Shown here: piece after piece, positions 1 through 9,966 of the stretch
Position numbering within the stretch: the stretch's first letter is position 1
Layout of the letters: the number at the start of each line of letters is the position of its first letter
Assembly (NCBI RefSeq): GCF_002878395.1
Contig: NC_061119.1
Location: forward strand, 17,824,976 to 17,888,975
Direction of reading: 5' to 3'
Source: Capsicum annuum
Taxonomy: Eukaryota > Streptophyta > Magnoliopsida > Solanales > Solanaceae
Length of the DNA: 64,000 nt
Notes under the pieces: generated by a model
The model's input: the letters and a program-made list of their open reading frames with translations, nothing else
What the model was told of the DNA's origin: nothing
Database searches by the model: none
Position numbers and translations under genes: made by a program

Positions 1-1690
1 CGACATACCCCTAATACACCATTATGGCTGAGTTGCGGTCCAATCTGTAACTCCAATTGGAAGGGTGTCAATACTGCGCCACCAATAAGGACAAGCTATA
101 GGTGACCCATATCTGATAGTGTCCCCAAAAGAGAATGGTGGGGCCCTTATCTAATAATGTTTATCCACCTCATCGAACAGTGTTGATGTCTCAACCTATG
201 CTGGCTACATAGTTCTGAATGGAAGGATCACTTCTAAGGATCACACCCTCATCTGATAGTGTGTGTCTCCATCCATGGGTTCACTCGGTACTAATTTCTA
301 ATCCCATCTGATTAGACTCTGAACATGATTAACTGAACTGAACTGAACATAGAATGAGTTACTGAATTCCGTTGACTGACGGAATACTACTGATAGCTGA
401 CAACTGACTGAGTTCATGAGATCATGAAGATTTCCATAGTCATAAGACTTTCTGAAGTCTAAGGATTCATAGCTTGACTGAAAGTATCATGAAAAGATGA
501 CATGGCTCTAGGCACACAACTAATATTTTGGGTACAAGTACCCCCAGGATTTGATAGAAGGAAACTTACAAAGCATGGCTTACTGGAACACATAATAATC
601 ACCATAATCCATAATTTATTTATTGAAGCATCTAATCAAGCGGGTGATAAGCATAAACTTGTACATACATGGGGATTTCATGATATCATACTATTTGGGA
701 ACTTTCCTTCATCTAGGCATTTAATCAAACACATGATAGGCATAGTATGTGTAAACAATATTATACAACAATTAACATCATGGTTCAATTCTGATTCCAT
801 CATTCAAGGGTTTAATCATAGGTTTACATGAACCTACATGTATACTAATCAATTCCACATGAAATTTATCACCAAACATGGATAAAAATTCAATTAGTTA
901 TTATCAACATGAACACTAGCAACCCAACATAAAATTCATAAAAAAAATCCATAAACTTGAACTTAGAAAAGGGATTCTTGGGCTTCATGGACTAATGGAG
1001 TCCATGAATGAACACTATGCACACCTGGGTTAAGGTTCTTGATGTTCTTGAACTTGAAGAATTGAAAATCCCTTAGTTCTTGAAGAAGATTGGATTTTTG
1101 TTCTTGGGGATTAATGTTAGAGAGAAACCCTAATATTGATTGTGAAGTAATAATGAACAAAATGAATGAAGTTGGATATAATTAGAAATATATGTAGGTG
1201 GGTGGTAAATGACCAAAATACCCTTTTAAAAATGACTTTAATTTGCTGAATTAGGACCTACGAATGTCCATCGCTAGGGCAACGGTCCGTCATTTCGACT
1301 GTCGTACGTGGACCAAGAGAAGGGATTACTGCCTAAGTAGCGACAGACTGGGCGACGGTCCGTCGCAATTTCGACGGTCCGTCAACCTGTTTGTCACACC
1401 TTAACTAGAAGGTGGCCTTGTTGTTTTCCTTGTGAAGGTCCGTCGCTAGTCCGTGGGCCTCACCGTCGCACCTGAGCGATTTTACTACCTTCAGTATTTT
1501 AGCCATAACTTTCTCCTCGAATGTTGAATTTTTATGAAATTGGTATCGATGGAAAGCTTATTCAATTTTCCACGTGATAGAAAGTGAAAATCTTAAGAAT
1601 ACTACATGTAAAAAAATAGATTCGTATTCCAAAATAAGTTCTAACATCCTTAAGATGATTTCAAGCTAGGAAAAAGGCACGGGTATTGCA
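1..1690 (-). mobile_element. LTR-like fragment of a Ty3/gypsy (Tekay-type) element
   Basis: The stretch reads as retrotransposon LTR on the minus strand. Read that way it has a block rich in the GACGGACCGTCG motif (plus-strand positions about 1280-1460), then a short AT-rich tract and an untranslated leader with the motif AGGGTTTCTCTC (about 1120-1135). These GACGG/CCGTC blocks are, from general knowledge, common in LTRs of Solanum chromovirus-like elements. The palindrome GCGACGGTCCGTCGC lies at 1352-1366. No partner LTR, primer site or coding domain is visible. The open frame at 502-831 shows no family features. Family and ends are uncertain. Confidence 0.45.
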
Positions 1691-2283
1691 GTCAGCTTTG
1701 TTGAGGCATCTGCACTTGACAAATCTTATCATCCTCAAATACTTAAGTTCACTGACAATTTATAAATTATAAGGCAACTTATTAAATCATGGTATTAGTT
1801 TCTGTCAGTTAGGAAGTATTTAGTGGATATGTTAGAATTGTGATCTATCATTTTGCACTCTTACTTATCCAAAAACTTTTTTAAAAAAATGAAAAAGATA
1901 TTTGCCTACACATTTGAGCATAATGTGTTGTAATTCCCAAAATTGTTTCAAAGTTTGTGATATGGTTGAGCTTAAAGAGTTTCAGAACGAGTACCAGGAG
2001 CATTGTGAGCTCACCGTCTTCATATTAGAATACTATTGAAGTGCTGATGCTGATGGTAAGAGGGGAAGTTTGTAATGCATCTTAAGGTTTCCTGTACAGA
2101 CAATGGTTGTGGATTGAACATGAGACGATTTTATTGACGGTAACTATATAGTCTTTTCTATTTTTATTATTTTTCTATATATTACTTATATACTACGTAG
2201 AAGCATGAAGTGTTAGGACGACCATAACATAAGTAAATTTAAAGAAAATATAAAATTGATCGAAGAAAATAATTAAATATTTA
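1691..2283. other. Unassigned stretch inside a probable Helitron tail
   Basis: No complete gene is visible. A 28-codon open stretch at 1953-2039 (plus strand, ending in TGA) has protein-like composition, with LKEFQNEYQEHCELTVFILE, and could be an exon relic. I do not recognise it. The rest is AT-rich. Confidence 0.3.
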
Positions 2284-2285
2284 TC

Positions 2286-2314
2286 ACCACGCGAAGCACG
2301 GCCAATATTCCTAG
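2286..2314 (+). mobile_element. Decayed Helitron 3' terminus
   Basis: The sequence CCACGC-GAA-GCACGG is a weakened hairpin (four of six pairs), followed nine bases later by CTAG at 2311-2314 and then T. A short GC-rich hairpin, a spacer of about 10 nt and CTRR followed by T is the standard 3' end of plant Helitrons. The matching 5' end would lie upstream and was not found. Confidence 0.5.
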
Positions 2315-2764
2315 TTTAAAATAAGATTAATAAACATTTCTACAAAATAGAAAGACAATAAACTCTTGGATCAATTTTGAATTTGATTGTATAAATATTT
2401 TTATGGTGTCACTGTCATTTTTTCATGACTCATCACTTTTGTGACATTTAATAAGCTCATATAATTTTTTAAATTTACCAAAATGGATGAAAATTTGTAG
2501 ACCCGTTACAAATCAATATTTGGTAGGAGGTGGTTGATATTACGTGAAATTAGTTGAGATGCGCGAAAATTGATTTGGACATCACATTATCAAAAAGAAA
2601 AATAAATAAAAGTCCAACTACGTACCCTCAACTTTAAATGACGTTGTAATTATATTTGTTAGGTATTTACAAATTTATAATTATTTGTGGTTCAATATAA
2701 AACTGAACAAAATTGAGTCATACGTTTCTGAATTTATGCATTTGACCACTTAGCAAATTCTCCA
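2315..2764. other. AT-rich non-coding stretch
   Basis: No open frame with protein-like features, no RNA gene and no recognisable terminal repeat. I see nothing assignable here. Confidence 0.5.
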
Positions 2765-3076
2765 ATTGTTTGCCAATAGGGGAAAGATCAACTATGTGTA
2801 ATGGTCTACATATGCACCACATGTTTTCTGTCTTTGACTAAGAACTAAATTCCCTTTTTAGGCAAGAATTTATTAGGAATTCTAATATATAGTTGGAGGT
2901 TAAATTCTATATACTGACATATTGTTTGCCAATAGGGGAAAGATCAACTATGTGTAATGGTCTACATATGCACCACATGTTTTCTGTCTTTGACTAAGAA
3001 CTAAATTCCCTTTTTAGGCAAGAATTTATTAGGAATTCTAATATATAGTTGGAGGTTAAATTCTATATACTGACAT
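2765..3076. repeat. Perfect 156-bp tandem duplication
   Basis: Copy one (2765-2920) and copy two (2921-3076) both start ATTGTTTGCC and end ATACTGACAT, and I see no difference between them. A diverged relative of the second half (TTTTCTGTCTT ... TTTATTAGGAAT) is at about 32551-32625, just outside the 3' end of the probable Helitron. Identity of the copies implies a very recent duplication or an assembly duplication. Confidence 0.9.
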
Positions 3077-3497
3077 AATGAAAAATATTTATATAATTAG
3101 AATATTTAAAAGGTAATTATATTTAAAGTGTAGCACCACCAACTAAGACATTACAATTCATGGTAGAAAGAAAGATTTTTTTTTTTTTAAATTTTCATTT
3201 GAATAATTGTGTATATTTCTTATTTATCTCACAAGTTAGTGAATCAAAAGTGTAAGATTTGAAATTCATTTACATGTGACACAATAAATATCTCAGATAA
3301 TTGACGTGAATTATGTGAATCACATCATAACGTTTTCCAATTCTTCATGATAAAAATCTGAGTACTGCTGGGACATGCATGCAAATGATATTATTAATTT
3401 GATCAATAATAAGTTTACCATTTCTGATTTCATGTGTTTAGATTGCGACACGAGTTATTGTCTACAATAATTTGCACCATAGTGGAAAGGTCAATTA

Positions 3498-3530
3498 TCT
3501 CTATCTCTATCTCTATCTCTATATCTATCT
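3498..3530. repeat. (TCTATC)n-type microsatellite
   Basis: Five or six TCTATC/TCTCTA units run directly into the proposed Helitron 5' end, so the exact first base of the Helitron is ambiguous by some units. Confidence 0.8.
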
Positions 3531-3769
3531 CTATTATATTAAAAGTGTGAAGGACTTATAATTGACGTTTGTCATTTTTACCCTTCATTAAAAGTCTCTC
3601 CTTTAAACAAAATCGTCTTTTTGCAAAGTCCTATATTAAATTTTTATATTTATTTTTAGTCCTATATTAAATTTTTTTTTTTAAATAACATCCAATGTTG
3701 GGCCCAAAAATAGTTTTTTATTTTGTTTTTAAAATAACGTCCAATGTTGGACCCAAAAATAGAAAATTC

Positions 3770-4080
3770 ACGTACTTTTTTTTTGCAAAATCCTATACAT
3801 GGCAAAATCATAAGAATTTTTCCATTATACATACCGTAAGAATATTTTTCATTGTTGAAATGGCAAATTCACATACTTCTTTTGCAAAGTTCTATACATG
3901 GTAAAATCGTAAGAATTTAAAATGGCAAATTCACATAGTTATTTTTCAAAGTCCTATACATGACAAAATCCTTCTCTAATTAAATTAGGACAATCCTATG
4001 AACGTAGTTATTTTGCGAAGTCCTATACATGACAAAATCCTTCTCTAATTTAATTTGGACAATCCTATATTTAACCCAAT
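3770..4080. repeat. Imperfect tandem subrepeats near the Helitron 5' end
   Basis: Four diverged copies share the core GCAAAGTCCTATACATGRCAAAATC (degenerate), near 3785, 3888, 3946 and 4015. The last two also share a CCTTCTCTAATT tail. Confidence 0.7.
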
Positions 4081-4549
4081 TTGTTTTTATATACAATGCA
4101 AATTAAATTAGGACAAGCCCTTCAATAAATACGATTGTAGTTTGCTATTTTCTTCGTCTCCTCCTTTCTCGCTCCTGCTCTCTTGTTGTTTTCTTTATCA
4201 CGATCAAACTGTTTCCTGCATCACCATCAATTTCTTCTCAGTTTTTTTTTGCTATAATTTCTTTCAACAATTCACCTTTTCACTTACGTTAAACACAATA
4301 TTAATTGCTATGCCAGCTTAAAAGCTATTTTATTTTTGTTTGTTTGTTTGTGGTTTACTGTTCACTTACCATTGCTTACATTCTTAGTTCATCTACTTTT
4401 TTTGTTCCTGTTTGCGTCTATTTAGTAGCTCTTGTTTCTTCTCGTACTATTTTGTTAATCTACCAACAGGATTCACATATTCAGGTAAAATTATCTCATC
4501 TCATGTAATACATTTAATTATATAATCATTTGTTACTGTTATCATAACT

Positions 4550-4840
4550 TTGATTTTTAAGGATATTAGTGCAATGGACTCAAATATCGAATTAGCACAC
4601 TCAATGACTGAATCAACGGACTCAATAATAATAATTACCGAATTAACTGATTCAATTACCGAAGTGGTGCCTCTTAACACAGTGAAGCTCAATGATCACA
4701 CTTCCATAATAAATATCTTGGTTATAGGATGTCAGGCAACAAACGAATTTACTCGATCAACGAGTGGTACTCGAAAAACTTTCACATTCGTCGATGAAGA
4801 GGTACTTAATTCATCAACCCCTCCACTTATTTATGGGTAA
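4550..4840 (+). pseudogene. Unrecognised open frame, possible OB-fold remnant
   Basis: The frame reads 96 residues. Its first half is a low-complexity repeat of TDSI/ESTDS type. The second half contains ILVIGCQATNEFTRS and TRKTFTFVDEE, which loosely recalls the replication protein A OB fold found in plant Helitrons and RPA70 (a V-rich strand, then G-K-x-F-x-F-x-D-E). The start codon follows a T-rich stretch and may be an exon edge. I could not decide whether this is Helitron-derived or a captured fragment. A profile search against RPA families would settle it. Confidence 0.25.
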
Positions 4841-5379
4841 TGTTTTTCTACTGTTCTACTTGTCAAGAACCATCTATATTATCAAATCAAGTGTTGTCGT
4901 TTTTGGTTACTTAAGGCATTCTCAACAATAAACAATCCAAAGAGAAAATTTTCTTTTATACTGTATCAAGTTTAAAGATGCAAATAAGGGTTTGAGGAAG
5001 AGCCCTTCATGCCTTAAGACTTCTTTCAATAGCCTTCCTTAGTGTTGTGGACCCAAAGTATGCTTGAAATTTTTTCAAATATAAAGAAAAGATTCAAAAC
5101 AAACCAATAAAAGGTCGAGGAGAGGGAAAAGCAATCCATTATCAATTAAGCAGCTATGCTCATTTAGAGCTTTTGGCAGTGTAATCCAAAGCAGTAAAGA
5201 AAACCATCAATAGTGGATATCTGGCTCCTATATCTCTATTTTCAAGTTTACTAATGTTTCTTTAATTTTTTTTATGAAAAGCAACAGTGATTGCAACTTA
5301 ATTATACAACAAAAATAAACATAAGAAGATATATACACTATGTAAAAACATAAAAGGAAATGTCTTTAAAGTAGAATTT
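4841..5379. other. Non-coding stretch, probable 3' flank of the SAP30-like fragment
   Basis: No coding feature on either strand. It lies directly 3' of the minus-strand SAP30-like exons and may include their original 3' untranslated region. Confidence 0.35.
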
Positions 5380-6316
5380 TCAAGTGTGTAATGCCAACCT
5401 ATTCTTTGTTATTGTCTTGAGTCTCTTGGTTGCTTGGACGAATCTCACAATTACCTGCAACTCGTTCAATTGCTTCACCTGGAAAAAAAATGACAAATGC
5501 AACAGTCAGTAGAGTGTATAATTTGGAAAACAGGAGCATAATATGACATAAGCAAAGGACCAACAAAGTGTTTACATGTATCAAGAAAGATAATGTGGAA
5601 GAACATTATGCCAAAATTTACTAATCACTTTAGATGGCATACTTAACAGAAGTTGACACAATACAAGCACTAGATTTTTTATAATAAGAATATGGTGAAA
5701 CATGAAAGGAAAACTATGAACAGAAGTACGGAAGGATACCTAAAACTCATGTTTTATAGAAGTGCCAGGAAATTATCAAGCGCGATGAATATCACATTAA
5801 AATAGATCAAATAAAGAACACGCAGCAGCAGCAGCATGCAGATAATTAAGAACGTACCTGGGATATGAAGTGCCTTTGGACAACATCAATTAGTTGCTCC
5901 TTCAAGGGGTTATGTATGGCTTCCCTCTGTTCAGATGACCAGAAAATAAGTTGGAAATGAAGTTACTTTCACTTACTAATAAAAACAATGATCAACAAGC
6001 TATTGGTTACTGTAATCAACTTACAAGGTTAAAGTGTCGCCAATATCTCCACAGTACAGCCATCTCGAGTTTGCTTAGGTCAACCTTCTGTTAGATAAAG
6101 TAAAATTTTATTTAGATGATTATTGAAATTTAATGGACAAGTAAAAGTAATGTCTATAAAAAAGATAGCTTCACACCATGGACCCACAGTGAGTAGAAAT
6201 AGATCCTTTCGACTGTGAGTCACGTGAAAGGGAGTAGCTCATGGCCTTGTGAGATGACCCAAATAATTTATGGGCATGATGTCTTGACCTATGGGACTTT
6301 TGTGTATCATCGGATT
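5380..6316 (-). pseudogene. SAP30-like histone deacetylase complex subunit, captured 3' exons
   Basis: Four exons with correct AG/GT borders are readable on the minus strand: 6177-6316, 6025-6087, 5858-5926 and 5380-5478. The junctions join in phase. The exons contain LSKLEMAVLWRYWRHFNL (second), NPLKEQLIDVVQRHF (third) and LNELQVIVRFVQATKRLK (fourth). This is the Sin3-binding C-terminal region of SAP30-like proteins such as Arabidopsis AFR1/AFR2, nuclear components of Sin3-histone deacetylase complexes. The first exon (N-terminus) is missing. The last exon reads past the usual C-terminus to a TGA at 5380-5382. Retained introns show genomic, not mRNA, capture. It shares its strand with the neighbouring TPS and AIP1 fragments. 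Probably not a functional gene. Confidence 0.85.
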
Positions 6317-6482
6317 CTAAAGAAATGGAAAGCAAATAAATCACATTACTTTATATAAGGGGTGGGCTAAATGGCAATGATCACAACAAAGAAAAATATA
6401 ACTAGACAAACTAGGTTAAATCTGTGTATTAGCTTTTTCTTACTCAAGATAGATCAACATATCGGAAAATAGGTCCTTTGTC

Positions 6483-6612
6483 TTGAGCCGGGGGTCTATC
6501 GGAAATAGCCTTTCTATTTCGTTAGAGGTAGTGGTATGGTCTACGTACACTCTACCCTCCCCAGACCCCATGATGTGAGAATCTACTGGGTTTGTTGTTG
6601 TTGTTGTTGTTG
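6483..6612 (+). mobile_element. TS-type SINE fragment
   Basis: The sequence runs from GAGCCGGGGGTCTATCGGAA through CTACCCTCCCCAGACCCC to a (TTG)n tail at 6594-6612. This is the 3' body of the Solanaceae TS SINE family, which ends in TTG repeats. The tRNA-derived 5' head is not obvious, so the copy is probably 5'-truncated. Confidence 0.85.
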
Positions 6613-6809
6613 AGATAGATCAACATATCTGCTGACGAAAACACCTTCTCTACCTCTAAGGTAGGAATTACACTCTGTTGTCCCAGATTAATTTTGTAGG
6701 ATTACATTGAGTATGATATTGTCATTGTTGTTAGTTTTTATCTATAGATAACACACCTCAATCAGAGAATATCAATTATGATCTCTACATAGAAAAGGAA
6801 AAAATTAGG

Positions 6810-6895
6810 AAAAAAAAATCGGCCAAGAACGACATAATTTAAACCACTATCTTATATTTTAGATTTAATTAATAGAAAATATACCATAGGACGAA
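6810..6895. repeat. Dispersed repeat, copy 1
   Basis: AATCGGCCAAGAACGACATA and the following bases recur at about 30180-30265 with a few substitutions. Neither copy shows terminal repeats. They may be pieces of one element present twice within the probable Helitron. Confidence 0.6.
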
Positions 6896-7407
6896 GAAAT
6901 CAATTATAGGCTCGATATTTTACTGTATTTATTTTCTTTAGTATATGATCAACCCATCAATCGATGTTGAAATCATGCAAAGCAGCTGCAAGCCTACCAA
7001 AACATCTCAATAGTTAGGAGAACTGCAGCTTCAAACGTCTTTCGAACAGCAAATAGCTGTTGATGTTAGCGAGCATATAAAATGGAATGAACAGATATCA
7101 TCTTAACTTTATATTAGAGATTTCATTAAGCTTAGATCAAGAATATGTTTCAAAAAGAAAGACATTATCTTGGTTTGAAAATTATAAATCTTTTTAAGAC
7201 TTATCTCCAAGAAACGCAAAGAAATTGAGATAAGAATGTCAAAGTAACTGCTACCTTATAATAAGCAAGAATCCACTCAAAAAGTTGACATCACTATAGA
7301 CTATCACAGGTGCACTAACATGTGGATACTATAGCCATCTCTGAAGAGCCACATAAGGTTTTAACATTTCATATTATAAAGCAACCGCAACAAAGGACTG
7401 CAGCATA

Positions 7408-7528
7408 CAACAAAAAATAACCAGTAGAATCCCAAAGGTGGGATTTGGGATGGGAAGGGTAAGACATACACATAACTTACTCTTACCTTTGTAGGGTAGA
7501 GAGGTGGTTTCGATCGACCCTTGGCTCG
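7408..7528 (-). mobile_element. TS-type SINE fragment, diverged, reverse orientation
   Basis: Reverse-complementing gives a diverged version of the sequence at 6483-6612, from GGCTCG at 7523-7528 down to a (TTG)-like tail seen as CAACAAAAAATAA at 7409-7421. It is much more diverged than the plus-strand copy. Confidence 0.65.
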
Positions 7529-7629
7529 AAAGAGAAGTTATTTAGAGAAGGGTAACAGAAAGAAAGAAATAACACCAAAATATCAAGATACAGATAGGAC
7601 TGCATCATCTTTACATAAAATATCCATAC

Positions 7630-7900
7630 CTTATGAAATACCCATGTTCAGCAGCTATTCCGAGCCTTTCACATGGTACAAGCCATTCACTTAATGAACT
7701 TCTTTCTCTTCCGCTAACAATAGAAACTGTGTTTTTAGGATCATTGGTTGAAGAACTCAACAGCATAATAACTTCAGCACTTGGAGCTTTAATCAATGAT
7801 GACTGAGGTACTACAGTTCCATCATAGTCCAAGAATATTACCCTTCTCCGTGTCTTCTTATATGAGGAGACCATGTCATCAATAGACAGCTTTCTCAAAA
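7630..7900 (-). pseudogene. TPS: Class II trehalose-phosphate synthase, single captured exon
   Basis: The minus-strand open stretch encodes LRKLSIDDMVSSYKKT, then ILVD-like FLDYDGTVVPQ, PKNTVSIVSGRERSSL and LGIAAEHGYFIR. It ends at a good GT donor (7629-7628). This is the start of the C-terminal phosphatase-like (HAD) domain of class II TPS proteins. The DxDGT motif is kept as DYDGT. In the full protein this domain follows the glycosyltransferase domain and a TPS is roughly 850 residues, so only about 90 residues are present. It lies next to an AIP1 exon on the same strand, a combination not expected from normal gene order and typical of transposon capture. Confidence 0.88.
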
Positions 7901-7994
7901 TTGGAGAAAGAGAATAATAATATATTGATATTTATACTAAAAAGAGAATAGGGGACACTTTTTGTAATTCGACATAAAAGAAAGGATAAGGAAC

Positions 7995-8156
7995 CTATGA
8001 GACAAGTTGAATTTAAATGGGGGTCCTTCATAAAAGTTCACCAGAAAGTCTTCTCCGCATGTGGCTATGCGAAATGGTCTTCTAGGCTTAAATGAACAAC
8101 TCAAAACTCTCCTCGAATGACCATCAAATTCACCCATATTTGTTCCCGAGTCCCAT
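7995..8156 (-). pseudogene. AIP1: Actin-interacting protein 1 (WD40), single captured exon
   Basis: The exon reads [18 protein letters not shown], then [18 protein letters not shown] and [16 protein letters not shown], and ends at a GT donor at 7994-7993. This is one WD40 blade of AIP1, the beta-propeller protein that works with cofilin/ADF in actin filament disassembly. A full AIP1 has about 600 residues and some 14 blades, so this is one exon of a large gene. The frame is uninterrupted. Its upstream neighbour in the same orientation is the TPS exon about 100 bp away; the rest of both genes is absent. Confidence 0.88.
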
Positions 8157-9961
8157 CTTCCCAAGATAGTTTATCAACCCATATTTAGGATATAAAATAA
8201 AAATAGGGCACTTAAAAATGTGCTCACTAAACCATTGCCGACTCAAGGAATATGGTATAAAAATTAAAGTGATTGAGCGATATACAAAAGAAAATAAGTT
8301 CTCAAATAAAATGAAGAATCCCAAATATAACTATTCTTTTACCACCATACTGATGCTTGTAGACATGTACCAACTTGGCAATTAATAGTCGTTAACCATT
8401 ATAATATGAGTCCATCTTGAATTAAAGAAGAGCTCGGTAATGAAACTAGCTTGGTTAAACAACCTAATGTCCGTTCGTTTTTCTACTAAACAAGTTTATG
8501 TAGTCTTTAGAGAACTTTACTGTTCTATGAACTAATAAATTGGATCAAAGACTAGAACCTCTTTTGCTTGGACAATCTCTTCTAGCAGCAAGGTTCCATC
8601 TAAACCTATTAAAGCTTCCATTTCAAAACTCAAACCTGTATTGTATGAACGACTAAAACAATGTTACCTAAGGCATAACATAACACAAGAAAGAGTCAAA
8701 AAAGGAGAAAGTACAGTTATATCAGAAGAATATGGCTTCAAATAAGTACAATGATATATGTAAGCAACCAAGAATGTGGATAATTTTCTCGTCATCTATT
8801 CCACAATGTCAGGGGCACTTATACGTTTACTGCTATGCTTATTACAGAATAATCAAAAGAGAAACTCTACTCATCCCTAAAGATAGGATATGCTATGTAC
8901 ATTATATAGAAGTGTCCATATGCATCCGCTAATACTACATAAGTCAAAACCACCTAAATCAGCTATAACTCGGAGATACATTTACAACATAAAAAGAAAA
9001 TATTCTTCTATTGCTGGTTAACTCTATTAGAAAAAATAGATTTAATGTCCTTAGACAATACAGGAAAAATAATACAGGCAATGGAAAGACTCAAAAAACA
9101 AAAGGCAAGTGAATGCTTAGGAAAATAGTAACAATTGGCAGTAAACATTGAAATATCATACCGAGGCATGCCATAGTATTTAATATAAGCACACTAATAC
9201 TTGAGATTGAATACATTTCAAAGAATTAGTACCAACTCCTAGAATTGGTGATACCGACCTAAATGTCTCGAAGAATGTAACCACGCTCTTCAACACTTGC
9301 CTTATTGGGAACAACATCACTCATTTGACTGCATTCACAAATCAAAACTATGTCAATCTAGCAACTTTTTTCCCTCAATTTTTATGTGAGAAAATTTTTG
9401 CTTGGACAAACACAAATACTATACAAATTACAACAACATCATACCCAATAAAGTGCACACAATCCATACCACTACCTCAAATGAAGTAGAGAGACTGTTT
9501 TTGACATACTCCGACTCAAGACAATTAAGAAAACACAAAACCAACAAACAAAAAGGGAATAACACTCCAATAGAAAAAAATAAATAAACAACCACAGAAT
9601 TATGTTATACAATATACTATACAAACTTAGAAAAATAAATCTATTCATCTAAACACAAGTTAATTACCAGCTTGCTGGTAACACCAAACAAAGCAGTGCA
9701 TGCATAAATAAATGTTGAGACGTTTCAAAAAAAAATCTAAAATGACATGCAAACATCAACACATTCATAAAGTACTCAAGACAAATCCAAAATATCCAAA
9801 CCAATATGCTTATGTACACACTACACACCAATACAAGCTCACAAAATAGATATAAACAACTACACAAAAAGAAATCAACGCCTTTTTTACCCTAATCACA
9901 GTTAATCAGAACAAATTGAGGTTGAAGAAAAAGAAATATCACAATGAATAAATGTTAAATC
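8157..9961. other. Helitron interior without recognised gene
   Basis: AT-rich and mostly structureless. Two exon-like minus-strand stretches were noticed but not identified: 8561-8640 (open, with GLDGTLLLEEIVQAKEV) and 9259-9324 (MSDVVPNKASVEERGYILRD, behind a TGCAG acceptor and ending in TAG). They may be further captured exons. Nothing else is assignable. Confidence 0.4.
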
Positions 9962-9966
9962 TCACT
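9962..9966. repeat. Target-site duplication (left) of Ogre element 1
   Basis: TCACT immediately before the 5' LTR equals TCACT at 28025-28029 immediately after the 3' LTR. Confidence 0.9.

Noticed and set aside
502..831. 109-codon open frame on the plus strand
   Set aside because: Lies in LTR-like sequence, composition shows no domain or motif, and it reads against the apparent LTR direction.
3528..9961. Reading the SAP30, TPS and AIP1 exons as one functional minus-strand gene
   Set aside because: They are pieces of three unrelated proteins, each lacking most of its exons, with no joining frame between them.
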